From Paenibacillus sp. CF384 (GTDB taxonomy: Bacteria; Bacillota; Bacilli; Paenibacillales; Paenibacillaceae): DNA of 64,000 bases. The notes beneath the pieces were generated by a model. That model saw nothing but the letters and a program-made list of their open reading frames with translations, was not told the origin of the DNA and did not search any database. The stretch covers positions 109,551 through 173,550 of the forward strand of contig NZ_FNNV01000018.1 of the NCBI RefSeq assembly GCF_900106745.1, written 5' to 3'. Shown here one piece after another: positions 50,824 to 59,995 of the stretch (positions are counted from its first letter, which is position 1; each line of letters opens with the position of its first letter). Position numbers and translations under genes: made by a program.

Positions 50824-51576
50824 ATGGGAACAATCAAGCTAGTCGCACTCGATATGGATGGAACATTGCTTAACGATCGGCAAGAGATTAGCAGTGAAAA
50901 TGCGAAGTGGATTCACCGAGCGCTGGATGCCGGCGTAACCGTTTGTTTCGCGACCGGACGAGGCTTTCCGAGCGCACTGCCTTATGCAGAGCAGTTGAAG
51001 CTGGATACGCCGATGATCACGGTGAACGGTGGAGAAATTTGGAAGCGTCCGCATGTGCTTCACAAGCGCACATTGATGTCGGCATCCACATTGAAGAGGC
51101 TCCACAAGGAAGCATTGAAGTATCCGGAATGCTGGTACTGGGCTTATTCCACGATGGGGATCTACAATAAGGAACAGTGGATCGAGCCTGCCGGCGACTA
51201 CGAGAATCATCATTGGCTGAAATTCGGTTATCACACCGAGGATGCGGCAACGCGCGAAGCGATTCTGAGAGAGACTTCAAGCTGGGGCGGGCTGGAAATT
51301 ACGAATTCTTCGCCGTGGAATTTGGAGATGAATCCGGAAGGCGTATCCAAGGCTTCGGCTATTCGCGAGCTGTGCACGCTGCTAGGCATCGACATGTCGG
51401 AGGTTGCCGCAATGGGCGACAGCTTGAACGATATCGCGATGATCCGCGCCGTCGGCCTAGGCGTTGCGATGGGCAATGCGCAGGATGAAGTGAAGGCCGC
51501 GGCGGATGTCGTCACGGTGCATCACAACGAGGATGCGGTTGCGCGAGTGATTCAGGACTATGTGCTGAGAGGATGA
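50824..51576 (+). CDS. Cof-type HAD-superfamily phosphatase
   Basis: A 250-residue cytosolic phosphatase of the HAD IIB subgroup. The nucleophile Asp is in LDMDGTLL near residue 10, and the C-terminal GDSLNDIAMI holds the metal Asp. The cap domain lies between. Members dephosphorylate sugar phosphates, FMN and similar compounds; the natural substrate is not known. AGGGAGGG precedes ATG 50824. The DUF456 gene starts seven bases after its end. Confidence 0.92.
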   Translation: MGTIKLVALDMDGTLLNDRQEISSENAKWIHRALDAGVTVCFATGRGFPSALPYAEQLKLDTPMITVNGGEIWKRPHVLHKRTLMSASTLKRLHKEALKYPECWYWAYSTMGIYNKEQWIEPAGDYENHHWLKFGYHTEDAATREAILRETSSWGGLEITNSSPWNLEMNPEGVSKASAIRELCTLLGIDMSEVAAMGDSLNDIAMIRAVGLGVAMGNAQDEVKAAADVVTVHHNEDAVARVIQDYVLRG

Positions 51577-51583
51577 GTACAGC

Positions 51584-52060
51584 ATGGAGATCGCCGGTTG
51601 GATCTTAGTCATCATCTTGTTTGTAATTGGTATGGCCGGAGCCATTTATCCGATTCTGCCGGGTGCGCTTGCGATCTACGCGGCATTCTTCGTCTATGGC
51701 TTCTTTATCTCGTTCTCTCCGTTTGGCTTCTGGTTCTGGACGATCCAATCGCTCATTGTTGTTGCGCTGTTCATAGCGGACTATGCCGTCAGTGCGTGGG
51801 GCGTCAAGAAGTATGGAGGCTCCAGGGCCTCGGTGATTGGCAGCACGATCGGACTGATTATCGGACCGTTCGTCATTCCTGCCTTCGGTATCATTCTTGG
51901 ACCGCTGCTTGGCGCGGTAATCGGTGAGCTGTTTACCGGCGCGAAAGTGGACAAGGCCCTCAAAGCAGGGCTTGGTGCGGTAGTTGGGTTGTTCTCCAGC
52001 ATGGTCGCCAAATTTATTATGCAAGCGGCTATGATTATTATTTTTATCATTTGGATCTAA
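51584..52060 (+). CDS. DUF456 membrane protein
   Basis: A 158-residue protein with about four membrane segments and a Gly-rich C-terminal stretch ([21 protein letters not shown]) characteristic of DUF456. Its role is unknown. GAGAGGATGAG precedes the ATG; it is tightly linked to the HAD gene and the ThuA gene. Confidence 0.85.
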   Translation: MEIAGWILVIILFVIGMAGAIYPILPGALAIYAAFFVYGFFISFSPFGFWFWTIQSLIVVALFIADYAVSAWGVKKYGGSRASVIGSTIGLIIGPFVIPAFGIILGPLLGAVIGELFTGAKVDKALKAGLGAVVGLFSSMVAKFIMQAAMIIIFIIWI

Positions 52061-52079
52061 TTTGAGGAGGCGCACGAAG

Positions 52080-52802
52080 TTGATTAAAGTAACGGTATGG
52101 AACGAGTTTATGCATGAGAAAACGAACGAAGCGGTCATTAAGGTTTATCCGGACGGGATTCACCAAGCTATTAAAGCAGGTATCGGTACAGATGGTTTCG
52201 AAGTTGCAACAGCTACATTGGAACAGCCGGAGCACGGCTTGTCGGAAGAAGTGCTTGCGAATACGGACGTTCTGATCTGGTGGGGCCACATGGCTCACGA
52301 TAAAGTGGAAGATGAGATCGTTGAGCGTGTACATAAACGCGTTATGAATGGCATGGGTCTGATCGTGCTTCATTCCGGTCACTTCTCTAAGATCTTCAAG
52401 AAGCTCATGGGCACTGGCTGCGACCTGAAATGGCGCGAAGCCGACGAGAAAGAGCGGATCTGGACCGTTAACCCGGCTCATCCGATCGCAGCAGGCATTC
52501 CGGAGTATTTCGAGATGGAGCGCGAAGAAATGTACGGCGAACACTTCGACATTCCGCAGCCGGATGATCTCGTATTCGTCAGCTGGTTCGAAGGCGGCGA
52601 AGTCTTCCGCAGCGGCTGCACTTGGCACCGCGGCCAAGGTAAAGTATTCTACTTCCGCCCTGGTCACGAGACGTACCCGACTTATTACAACGAAACGATC
52701 CTTCAAGTGATTAAGAACGGTATCCGCTGGGCGGCTCCATCCAATGCGGCTGCACCGGTTCGTGGTCACCATCAACCGCTTGAAGTCATCAAAGCGAAAT
52801 AA
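52080..52802 (+). CDS. ThuA-domain protein (trehalose-utilisation type)
   Basis: A 240-residue glutamine-amidotransferase-like fold. The blocks [42 protein letters not shown] and [12 protein letters not shown] match ThuA. Such proteins are linked to disaccharide oxidation, but the reaction is not settled. TTG 52080 has GAGGAGG nine bases ahead, so it is used rather than a start at 52062. It lies between the DUF456 and flippase genes. Confidence 0.9.
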   Translation: MIKVTVWNEFMHEKTNEAVIKVYPDGIHQAIKAGIGTDGFEVATATLEQPEHGLSEEVLANTDVLIWWGHMAHDKVEDEIVERVHKRVMNGMGLIVLHSGHFSKIFKKLMGTGCDLKWREADEKERIWTVNPAHPIAAGIPEYFEMEREEMYGEHFDIPQPDDLVFVSWFEGGEVFRSGCTWHRGQGKVFYFRPGHETYPTYYNETILQVIKNGIRWAAPSNAAAPVRGHHQPLEVIKAK

Positions 52803-52823
52803 AGCTCGTGGTCAGGAGAACCA

Positions 52824-54467
52824 ATGGTTAAAAAGGATTCTTTAATTAAAGGAACAATCATACTCGCAGCGGCAGCGCTGGTCGCCCGGTTTCTCGGGAT
52901 CTTCCAGCGCATTCCGCTGGACTATATGACAGACAGTAATGGCGGCGGTTATTTTACCGTCGCTAATAATATTTATTTAATGCTTCTTATCGTAGCAACC
53001 GGTGGCATCCCAAGCGCAATTAGCAAAATGGTCTCTGAGCGTTATGCACAGGGCCGTCCCGATGAAGCGAAGCGGATTTACAAAGCGGCGCTCTTATTCG
53101 GTTCCATCACCGGTGTGGTCATCACGATTCTGCTGCTTATATTTGCTCCCTTCTATGCGACGCATATCGCTGAGAACCCCGGCGCTGATTTGGCCGTCCG
53201 GGCCATTGCGCCAGCGCTGCTGTTCTTCCCGATCATTGCGATGATGAGAGGATACTTCCAAGGTCGTCAGCTTATGGCAGCCGGAGGCATCTCTCAGATC
53301 ATTGAGCAAATTCTCCGTGTTATTACAGCGGTAGGCTTAGCTTATATCGTACTTGCTTGGGGCTGGGGACAGAGCTGGATCGCGGCCGCTGCGACCTTCG
53401 GCAGCGTGTTCGGGAGTGTCGGCGCTTTCTGCGTGATGTTATTCTACGCCAGGAAGCTGCGCAGACATGATGCGCTGGAGAAAGCCGCGGCTCCGGTGGC
53501 GGAGACGAAATCGGCTGCTAAGACGGGGCGTGCACCTCTGTCTTTCAAGACGATTTATAAGGAAATGTTCCGAATATCGGTGCCGATCGTCATTACCTCG
53601 ATGACCGTGCAATTTATTTATTTCTTTGATACGTCGCTCTTCATGAAGCTGACGCATGGGTATTACAATGCTGTTGATGCGCGCCAAACGCTCGACTGGC
53701 TTGGGTTAAAGGCGCAAGCTTTGGCGGGCATTCCACCGATTCTGGCGATCGCACTCAGTCAATCGATGATTCCGGTTATATCCGCCGCTTACTCCGTGCG
53801 TAATATGACAGAGGTAGAGCGTCAAGCCTCGCTTGTCATGCGCATCGTTGTCTTTACCGGCGTACCGGTTGCGCTCATTATGACGATTGCCGCTACGTCG
53901 ATTAATGGTTTGCTCTTCGCCAATACGGGCGGTAGTTTGGCTATTGCTGCATTGACGGGCGGAACGATTTTCCAAATTACGATGATGACGAGCAATACCG
54001 TTCTAACCAGCATGAACAAGCCGCATATGCCGATGCGGCATGCTCTGATCGGAATTGTCGTGAAGGTTGTGACGAGTCTCGCTCTGGCGCCGTTCTTGGG
54101 CGTTTACGGTCTGATCCTCTCATCGACGATTTGCTTTATGACGATTGCTTCGCTCAATTTCCGCGCCATTCGCAAGGAAATTTCGCTGTCCATCCTCGGA
54201 CGGCGTTGGGTCGGCTATGCCATTACAATCGTGGTGGCATCCGGCGCAGGCTGGCTTATCGATTATATATGCAGACACTATATTAGCGGGATCCCGGCTA
54301 AGCTGACCTTCCTGATATCCTGTATCGCTGCAGGAGGTATCTCGTTCGGACTTTATGTCGCGCTGCTTGTGCTGCTTCGTGTCGTGAAGGCCGAAGATGT
54401 CCGGCAGTTCCCAGGTCCGCTGCGCAAGCTGCTGAATCCGCTGATGCGAGTTGCGGCGCGCTCTTAA
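52824..54467 (+). CDS. MurJ/YtgP-like lipid II flippase (polysaccharide biosynthesis family)
   Basis: A 547-residue MOP-family transporter with about 14 membrane segments. The N-terminal block (LIKGTIILAAAALVARFLGI) and IMAMMRGYFQGRQLM-like centre match YtgP, the Bacillus lipid II flippase, in length and order. It should move a lipid-linked sugar across the membrane for wall synthesis; SpoVB and Wzx proteins share the fold and cannot be excluded. AGGAGA precedes the ATG. Confidence 0.85.
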   Translation: MVKKDSLIKGTIILAAAALVARFLGIFQRIPLDYMTDSNGGGYFTVANNIYLMLLIVATGGIPSAISKMVSERYAQGRPDEAKRIYKAALLFGSITGVVITILLLIFAPFYATHIAENPGADLAVRAIAPALLFFPIIAMMRGYFQGRQLMAAGGISQIIEQILRVITAVGLAYIVLAWGWGQSWIAAAATFGSVFGSVGAFCVMLFYARKLRRHDALEKAAAPVAETKSAAKTGRAPLSFKTIYKEMFRISVPIVITSMTVQFIYFFDTSLFMKLTHGYYNAVDARQTLDWLGLKAQALAGIPPILAIALSQSMIPVISAAYSVRNMTEVERQASLVMRIVVFTGVPVALIMTIAATSINGLLFANTGGSLAIAALTGGTIFQITMMTSNTVLTSMNKPHMPMRHALIGIVVKVVTSLALAPFLGVYGLILSSTICFMTIASLNFRAIRKEISLSILGRRWVGYAITIVVASGAGWLIDYICRHYISGIPAKLTFLISCIAAGGISFGLYVALLVLLRVVKAEDVRQFPGPLRKLLNPLMRVAARS

Positions 54468-54550
54468 CTTACTGGATTGTTATTCCCACAAATTCCTCTT
54501 CATGGTAAAATGGACCTTAGTCTTTTTACCGCTGGAGAGGAGTTTTTTTA

Positions 54551-56227
54551 TTGAAAAAGTGGCCTAGGTTCTGGAGGAATTCATGCTTATTGCTCTTATC
54601 CCTTCTTGTATTGGTGATGGCCGGATGTCAGGCACTCGGCGGCGTAGACTTCAATGCGATGCTGAAGCAGTCGCTGAAGGTTACCTCGTATGAAGGCAGC
54701 CAGTCCGTGGAATTCAAGCTGCTGTTGAAGGATAATGCGCTTGCTGATGCTACAGATGAAGAGAAGGCAGTGCTCGATTTGATATCATCGGTCAAGCTTG
54801 AGCTTGATCATGTGATGGTCGCGCAGGCCGGTGCCATGTCCGTTAAGGGCAAGCTGTCGCTTGGCGAGAAATCCATTGCGTTTAACGCTCAGATGGATGA
54901 CAAGCTGACTGTCATTGACCTTGAAGGGGCGAAACGCCCGATTGTCTTACATATGGCTAGTCTGATTGGTTCGGAGGAAGAAGGCGGATCAGGGGGGCTT
55001 AACGATGCCACAGAAGCTAAGCTGACGGAAACCGCCAAGCAGATGATGGATGTCGCGGGCGATTATGCGATTCATAATTTGCCGAATCCGAAGCACTTGT
55101 CCGTCAATGTCGGGCAAGAGCAAGTAGCCGGCGAAACCGTTAGCGGGATGAAAATTCATGCGGAGCTGACGGGAATAGAGCTGTGGGATTGGGCGCAATC
55201 CTACGTAGATGCGCTTCTCAGCGATAAGGATGGACTGAAAGACATGCTCACCCAATTGCTCGATCTGGTTCAGAGCCAGAGCGAAGCCCTGCAATCTACC
55301 GGTGCAGAGAGCATATTCGGTTCGCTGCCTGAAGAAGAGATCGATGGGGAGAGCATAGAGGAAGCGACCGACAGCGTTGTGGAAATGCTCACAGAGCTGA
55401 AGGACGGAATCGCTGAGACAGAGCTGAATAGTCAAGAGGAGCTTAATCAGATCTTTACCAAAGACACGTATGTGAAAGGCGATCTGTTTATCGACAGCAA
55501 GCTTGATATTCGCAAGTCGGTGATCGAGGCTTCGATCAAACCGGATCTGGCAGCGCTGGATGCTTTGGCAGATAAGGAAGCTGCAGCTGCAGATCAAGCA
55601 GCTGTGGCTGTTGTTGGTGAGGAAGAATTTGATGACGTTCATATAGGAATAGGAGAGCTGGAAGGCTCCTCACCGATTGAAGGCATCTGGCTCAAAGTGA
55701 CGAGCGATCGCTGGAATGTGAACGGCAGCGTGACGCCGGATCAACCGACAGCTCCGCGTCTTGCGATCGATGGCGAGCAATTGATGGGGATGGAGGGTTA
55801 CGAAGTTCTTCGCACGCTCGAGCCGGATTCCGTCTTATACAGCTTGCTTCGGGACCAAGCGCATATTAGTAAACAAGCGATTACAATGTATGCGGCATAC
55901 AGTGCAACTCCGCCGATTATTACGCCTGACGGCATAACGCTGATTCCGCTTCGCCGAACTGTTAACGGCTTTCATGCAACTATTCGGAAGGAAGCAGGCA
56001 CACTAGTCGTATACGATGATGCGACCGGTTCTAGGCTTGGGATGAGAACCGGCAGCAATAATGTTAAACTAAACGGAAAGACCGTCAATTGGAGCTTCCC
56101 GCCTACGGTCATTAATGGTGTCACTTATGTACCGGCTCGCGATTTCGTGAAGGCGTTCGGCGGAACGCTGCAATGGAATACCGACGATTACGAGGATGAC
56201 TATCTGGTCATTTCACGCGAGCCTTAA
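54551..56227 (+). CDS. Lipoprotein with C-terminal copper-amine-oxidase-like (stalk) domain
   Basis: A 558-residue exported protein. A signal peptide ends in the lipobox VMAGC (Cys near residue 26). The large middle part, about residues 30-440, has no domain I recognise but repeats an amphipathic helix/strand pattern, as in large binding lipoproteins. The last 110 residues are the stalk domain (LIPLRRTVNGFHATIRKEAG, then YVPARDFVKAFGGTLQWNTD) often found on Paenibacillus surface proteins. TTG 54551 has GAGAGGAG ahead. The role is unknown. Confidence 0.8.
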   Translation: MKKWPRFWRNSCLLLLSLLVLVMAGCQALGGVDFNAMLKQSLKVTSYEGSQSVEFKLLLKDNALADATDEEKAVLDLISSVKLELDHVMVAQAGAMSVKGKLSLGEKSIAFNAQMDDKLTVIDLEGAKRPIVLHMASLIGSEEEGGSGGLNDATEAKLTETAKQMMDVAGDYAIHNLPNPKHLSVNVGQEQVAGETVSGMKIHAELTGIELWDWAQSYVDALLSDKDGLKDMLTQLLDLVQSQSEALQSTGAESIFGSLPEEEIDGESIEEATDSVVEMLTELKDGIAETELNSQEELNQIFTKDTYVKGDLFIDSKLDIRKSVIEASIKPDLAALDALADKEAAAADQAAVAVVGEEEFDDVHIGIGELEGSSPIEGIWLKVTSDRWNVNGSVTPDQPTAPRLAIDGEQLMGMEGYEVLRTLEPDSVLYSLLRDQAHISKQAITMYAAYSATPPIITPDGITLIPLRRTVNGFHATIRKEAGTLVVYDDATGSRLGMRTGSNNVKLNGKTVNWSFPPTVINGVTYVPARDFVKAFGGTLQWNTDDYEDDYLVISREP

Positions 56228-56263
56228 GCAAAGCCTGAACATTGAAAGGAGTACAACATTATC

Positions 56264-56614
56264 ATGCAGATGATTACAACTGAACAAGCATTCCGAGATG
56301 CCGTAAATCGCGAGGATCTCGTAACGGTAGCGGTTTTCAAGACGACCTGGTGCAAGGATTGCCATTATATCGAGCCCTTCATGCCTGATATCGAAAGCAG
56401 CTATGGAGATCGCATTCAGTTTCTGCAAATCGATCGCGACGATTTGCCGGATCTGTGCAGCGAATTGAACATTCTTGGCATTCCAAGCTTTATCGCGTTC
56501 AAGAAAGGCCAGGAGCTTGTTCGTTTCGTCAACAAGCTGCGCAAGTCACGGGAGGAAATTGAGCAGTTTCTGGATCGGGCCGTGCAAGTGGCGGAAGCAC
56601 TTCCAAGCACATAA
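56264..56614 (+). CDS. Thioredoxin-like protein
   Basis: A 116-residue thioredoxin fold with the active site TWCKDC (Cys30, Cys33) and the family cis-Pro segment GIPSFIAF near residue 73. The Lys-Asp pair differs from the usual Gly-Pro, which would change its redox potential. It resembles the YtpP-type Bacillus proteins. AAAGGAG precedes the ATG. Confidence 0.88.
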   Translation: MQMITTEQAFRDAVNREDLVTVAVFKTTWCKDCHYIEPFMPDIESSYGDRIQFLQIDRDDLPDLCSELNILGIPSFIAFKKGQELVRFVNKLRKSREEIEQFLDRAVQVAEALPST

Positions 56615-56634
56615 CGAATACCAGGGTCAGGGAA

Positions 56635-56676
56635 GCCCGCAATGTGTCCGAATTGGCGCAGAGCGGGCATTTCTGT
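56635..56676 (+). terminator. Possible terminator after the thioredoxin gene
   Basis: GCCCGC pairs with GCGGGC, with a long loop and ATTTCTG; the T-run is weak. Confidence 0.35.
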
Positions 56677-56773
56677 CTCGAGCTAAGGGCTGTCTGTGTT
56701 CACAGTTTGAACATGGTATTTGCCTACATAGTTCGTTATAATTGAGGTGATTCTTTCCGGAAGTTAGGTGGAT

Positions 56774-57700
56774 ATGTTGAATTCTAACCGATATCGTGCA
56801 CTTGCGATTGTAACGTGCATAGGGATGTTTTTAGTGTTGATTGCCGGTGCGCTTGTGACGAATACAGACTCCGGTCGCGGCTGTGGAACGGATTGGCCGC
56901 TATGTAACGGCAAATTTATACCGGCGTATACGCTGGAATCGTTAATCGAGTATTCGCACCGATTGATTAGCGGAGGCATCGGCCTGCTTGTGCTTGCGAC
57001 ATTTATTGCAACGCTGAAGTGGTACCGCAATTACAAAGAGCCGATTATTTACGCGTCAGGCTCAGGATTCTTCACGTTGTTGCAGGCTTTGCTCGGCGCT
57101 GCTGCGGTTGTATGGCCGACAACGCCTGCCGTACTGGCCCTTCACTTTGGGTTCTCTATTATGGCCTTCATGTTTACGCTGCTGCTTCTCCTATGGACCG
57201 GCAGGATGAAGAGAGGCGAGCTAACGGACAAGCCTGCTGCTCCTGTACCCCAATCCGTGTTTTACTTGTCATTAGCTATTCTGATCTATAGCTATGCCGT
57301 TATTTACTTAGGTGCCTTTATCCGGCACACCGATTCAGCGGGCGGATGCATAGGCTGGCCGCTCTGCAACGGCGACCTTATTCCCGATATGCAAGGCGCC
57401 ACAAGTTACGTCTTCATTCACCGTGTTGCTGCCGCCGTACTGTTTATTTTGATTACCTGGTTAATGATGCATGTGAAGCGCGTAGCAAGCGGCAATCAGG
57501 CGCTTCGCAGTTCGATATTTATCGTTTTCGTGCTTGTCATCAGCCAAGTGCTGAGCGGAGCACTGCTTACGAAGACGATCGGCAATGAAGATTGGTTTGT
57601 TTTCACAAGCATATTGCACAATATCATCATCTCCATTCTGTTCGGGATCCTGTGCGACTTTATGATTCGAGCATGGAAGTGGCGTGAAGGACGAAGTTAA
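56774..57700 (+). CDS. ctaA: Heme A synthase (COX15/CtaA)
   Basis: Oxidises heme O to heme A in the membrane. The 308-residue protein has about eight membrane segments and the paired cysteine blocks CGTDWPLCNGKF and CIGWPLCNGDL, plus heme-ligand His in IIEYSHR-like segments (YSHRLISGG) and ALHFGFS and FIHRVAAA. The ATG at 56774 and a GTG at 56768 are both possible starts. ctaB lies about 14 kb away, so the two are not one operon here. Confidence 0.95.
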   Translation: MLNSNRYRALAIVTCIGMFLVLIAGALVTNTDSGRGCGTDWPLCNGKFIPAYTLESLIEYSHRLISGGIGLLVLATFIATLKWYRNYKEPIIYASGSGFFTLLQALLGAAAVVWPTTPAVLALHFGFSIMAFMFTLLLLLWTGRMKRGELTDKPAAPVPQSVFYLSLAILIYSYAVIYLGAFIRHTDSAGGCIGWPLCNGDLIPDMQGATSYVFIHRVAAAVLFILITWLMMHVKRVASGNQALRSSIFIVFVLVISQVLSGALLTKTIGNEDWFVFTSILHNIIISILFGILCDFMIRAWKWREGRS

Positions 57701-57745
57701 ATGCATCTCTAAGAAGACAACTTGTAACTTCAGGAGGACTGCCTA

Positions 57746-58450
57746 GTGCTTAGAATGCTGTTTGGTGAACCGCCGCGTGTCTCGGATGGCAAACTGCTCG
57801 AAACTTTGCAAGCGATGGAGCAGTACGCTGCTGCGCTTCATAAGTTAATCGAGCGGAGTCATGATGAGAATCACAAGCTTCGCAAATACGAAATTTACAC
57901 ACTTGGTCTTATTTCCTCGCTGGATGAGCTTGAGCAAAGTCAATATGCAGCCCGCAAATTCAGCGGCATGATCACGTCGGCTTCCTATTCGGTTATGTCG
58001 CCTGAAGAGCAGTTGAACTATCACCGCTACGTGTACTTTGACAAGAATGCCTTCATCCGTCTGTTCTCGCTGCTTGATAAATTAGGGACGCTGATGAACG
58101 ACTATCTTGGTTTACAAACAGAGCGGGTCAAGCCGCATTTCTCGTATTTCACCGTGCTGCGTACGATGGTGCAGCGCAAGGCATATTCAGAGCTGGCGCT
58201 GCCTTTATTCGAGCTCAAGGAGCTTGGTAAACCGACGATGAACCGAATCCGCAAACGGCGGAATACGGAGATCCATTTTATGAATTCGGAAATGCAGGAC
58301 GATCTCAGACAAAGCCATGATTCATATTCAGAGCAGCATCAACTGGAGAATATTTCGCAGCAAATGAGCGATCTGGATGAAATGATGGATATGGTGCTGG
58401 ACACATTGAAGCTAACCTTTCACCATGCTTATCGCCAGATGAGAAAATGA
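57746..58450 (+). CDS. HEPN-domain protein of the Cthe_2314 type
   Basis: A 234-residue largely helical protein. Its pattern (YEIYTLGLISSLDELEQSQY, then FIRLFSLLDKLGTLMNDYLG and KRRNTEIHFM near the C-terminus) resembles Cthe_2314-family HEPN proteins. Many HEPN proteins are RNases or toxin-antitoxin parts; the RxxxxH-type motif is present as RKRRNTEIH but its activity is unproven. GTG 57746 has AGGAGGA eight bases ahead. It stands between ctaA and an SDR gene with no partner toxin or antitoxin gene. Confidence 0.7.
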   Translation: MLRMLFGEPPRVSDGKLLETLQAMEQYAAALHKLIERSHDENHKLRKYEIYTLGLISSLDELEQSQYAARKFSGMITSASYSVMSPEEQLNYHRYVYFDKNAFIRLFSLLDKLGTLMNDYLGLQTERVKPHFSYFTVLRTMVQRKAYSELALPLFELKELGKPTMNRIRKRRNTEIHFMNSEMQDDLRQSHDSYSEQHQLENISQQMSDLDEMMDMVLDTLKLTFHHAYRQMRK

Positions 58451-58471
58451 TCTGAACTTGGGAGGGTGCCC

Positions 58472-59266
58472 ATGGAGCTGAAAGGACGAACGGCTTTAAT
58501 TACAGGCAGTGCGAAAGGTTTAGGCAAAATGACAGCGATGTCACTGGCTCAAATGGGCTGCGACATCGTGCTGAACTATAAATCAAGCGAGCAGGAGGCG
58601 CTCTTGCTCGCTGAGGAAATTACTCGGCAATTTGGTGTTCGTGCAACGGCAATCGGCGCAGACGTCGCCGTTCAAGGCGATGTCGCTCGTCTGGCCGCAG
58701 AGGCGCAGGCATGGTCGCAAACCGGCAGCATTGATATTCTGATCAATAACGCCGGCCCATTCATTCGCGAGCGGCGGTTATTTGCGGATTATACCGCAGA
58801 AGAAGTGATCGGCTTGGTTAACGGCAATTTGCTTGGCGTCATGCTGCTGGATCACCACATGCTCGCAGGGATGCGTAAGCGGCAGTGGGGACGTATTATC
58901 CACTTCGGCTTCGGTCATGCCGGAGAAGGCCGTGCATGGCCTCACAGAGCCGTCTATGCTTCTGCCAAGACGGGTCTTGTATCCTTCACGAAGACGCTGG
59001 CTGTCGAAGAGGCAGGCAACGGCATTACGGTTCATATGGTTTGTCCGGGCGATATTCGCGGCGTGAACAAGGAGAGGACGATCGCGGAGGTTTCCGGTGA
59101 GCAAGATGATGAATCGCCGAGAGGACGTCCAGGAAGCGGGGAGGATGTCGCCCGTGTCATCACGTTCCTCTGCTTGCCGCAATCGGATTATTTGACAGGG
59201 AATATCGTCGATGTAACCGGAGGCTTCGATCCGATTAAGACCTCCATTAAAACATCATCCAACTAA
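58472..59266 (+). CDS. Short-chain dehydrogenase/reductase
   Basis: A 264-residue NAD(P)-dependent oxidoreductase. The nucleotide motif is TGSAKGLG near residue 10, NNAG near 93, and the active site Tyr-Lys is in AVYASAKTG near residue 157. The C-terminal end (LTGNIVDVTGGFD) is typical. ATG 58472 follows GGGAGGG. The substrate is unknown. Confidence 0.9.
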   Translation: MELKGRTALITGSAKGLGKMTAMSLAQMGCDIVLNYKSSEQEALLLAEEITRQFGVRATAIGADVAVQGDVARLAAEAQAWSQTGSIDILINNAGPFIRERRLFADYTAEEVIGLVNGNLLGVMLLDHHMLAGMRKRQWGRIIHFGFGHAGEGRAWPHRAVYASAKTGLVSFTKTLAVEEAGNGITVHMVCPGDIRGVNKERTIAEVSGEQDDESPRGRPGSGEDVARVITFLCLPQSDYLTGNIVDVTGGFDPIKTSIKTSSN

Positions 59267-59269
59267 ACA

Positions 59270-59323
59270 AAAGAGTCTTGCCGTATCCGCCTTAGAGGCG
59301 GGATAACGGCAAGACTCTTTATT
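59270..59323. terminator. Bidirectional terminator between the SDR and NifU genes
   Basis: AAAGAGTCTTGCCGT pairs with ACGGCAAGACTCTTT, with a further inner stem CCGCC/GGCGG. Confidence 0.9.
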
Positions 59324-59351
59324 GTAAATAATGGGTGAAGAGGTTAAGAGA

Positions 59352-59597
59352 TTAGAATACTTGCATAACCTCTTGTACGCCTTCGACTTCCTCAAGCAGA
59401 GCGCGTTCGATCCCTGCTTTAAGCGTAATTGTCGAGCTTGGGCAGCTGCCGCAAGCACCCACCAAACGAAGTTTCACGATGCCGTCCTCTACGTCGACGA
59501 GTTCAACGTCGCCGCCGTCGCGCTGCAAGAACGGGCGCAGCTTGTCAAGAACATCCAAAACTTCATCGTACATTGTGCTTTGTGCATTTTCACTCAT
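59352..59597 (-). CDS. NifU-like iron-sulfur scaffold protein (YutI)
   Basis: An 81-residue NifU C-terminal-domain protein that carries iron-sulfur clusters for transfer. The cluster Cys are Cys49 and Cys52 in [23 protein letters not shown] precedes the ATG. It is near the YuzB, NDH-2 and ErpA-like genes. Confidence 0.93.
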   Translation of the reverse strand: MSENAQSTMYDEVLDVLDKLRPFLQRDGGDVELVDVEDGIVKLRLVGACGSCPSSTITLKAGIERALLEEVEGVQEVMQVF

Positions 59598-59687
59598 TGC
59601 AATCCACTCCTTTCTCCCCTATTATAGTACAAAGCAGAGCAATTGAAAATGGATATCAACCACTCAAGTGTAGGTGACTAAATAAAA

Positions 59688-59960
59688 ATGTTAAAAACTA
59701 TGATAGAATTTTGTGCTAGCAATATGCACCATGGCACCGACCGTCTCATGAAGAAACTAGAGGAAAATCCGGATTATGATGTGATCGAGTACGGCTGCCT
59801 GGGCAATTGCGGCGAATGCTATTTGGCTCCATTTGGTCTCGTGAATGGCGAGATCATCGCCGGCGAAACCATTGAAGAGCTGGAAGAACTAATGATGAAG
59901 GCCATTGTGAAGCAGCAAGCTGACCGTGAAGCATTAGATCGACTTATCGACGATATGTGA
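59688..59960 (+). CDS. YuzB/DUF1450 protein
   Basis: A 90-residue protein with four conserved cysteines (Cys9, Cys37, Cys41, Cys44) in the blocks EFCASN and YGCLGNCGECYLAPF, as in B. subtilis YuzB, which sits in the same gene neighbourhood. The cysteines may bind a metal or iron-sulfur cluster. GTAGGTGAC precedes the ATG. Confidence 0.85.
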   Translation: MLKTMIEFCASNMHHGTDRLMKKLEENPDYDVIEYGCLGNCGECYLAPFGLVNGEIIAGETIEELEELMMKAIVKQQADREALDRLIDDM

Positions 59961-59995
59961 CCAGTACTACCAGTTAGGTTCCATATCTTACTAGT

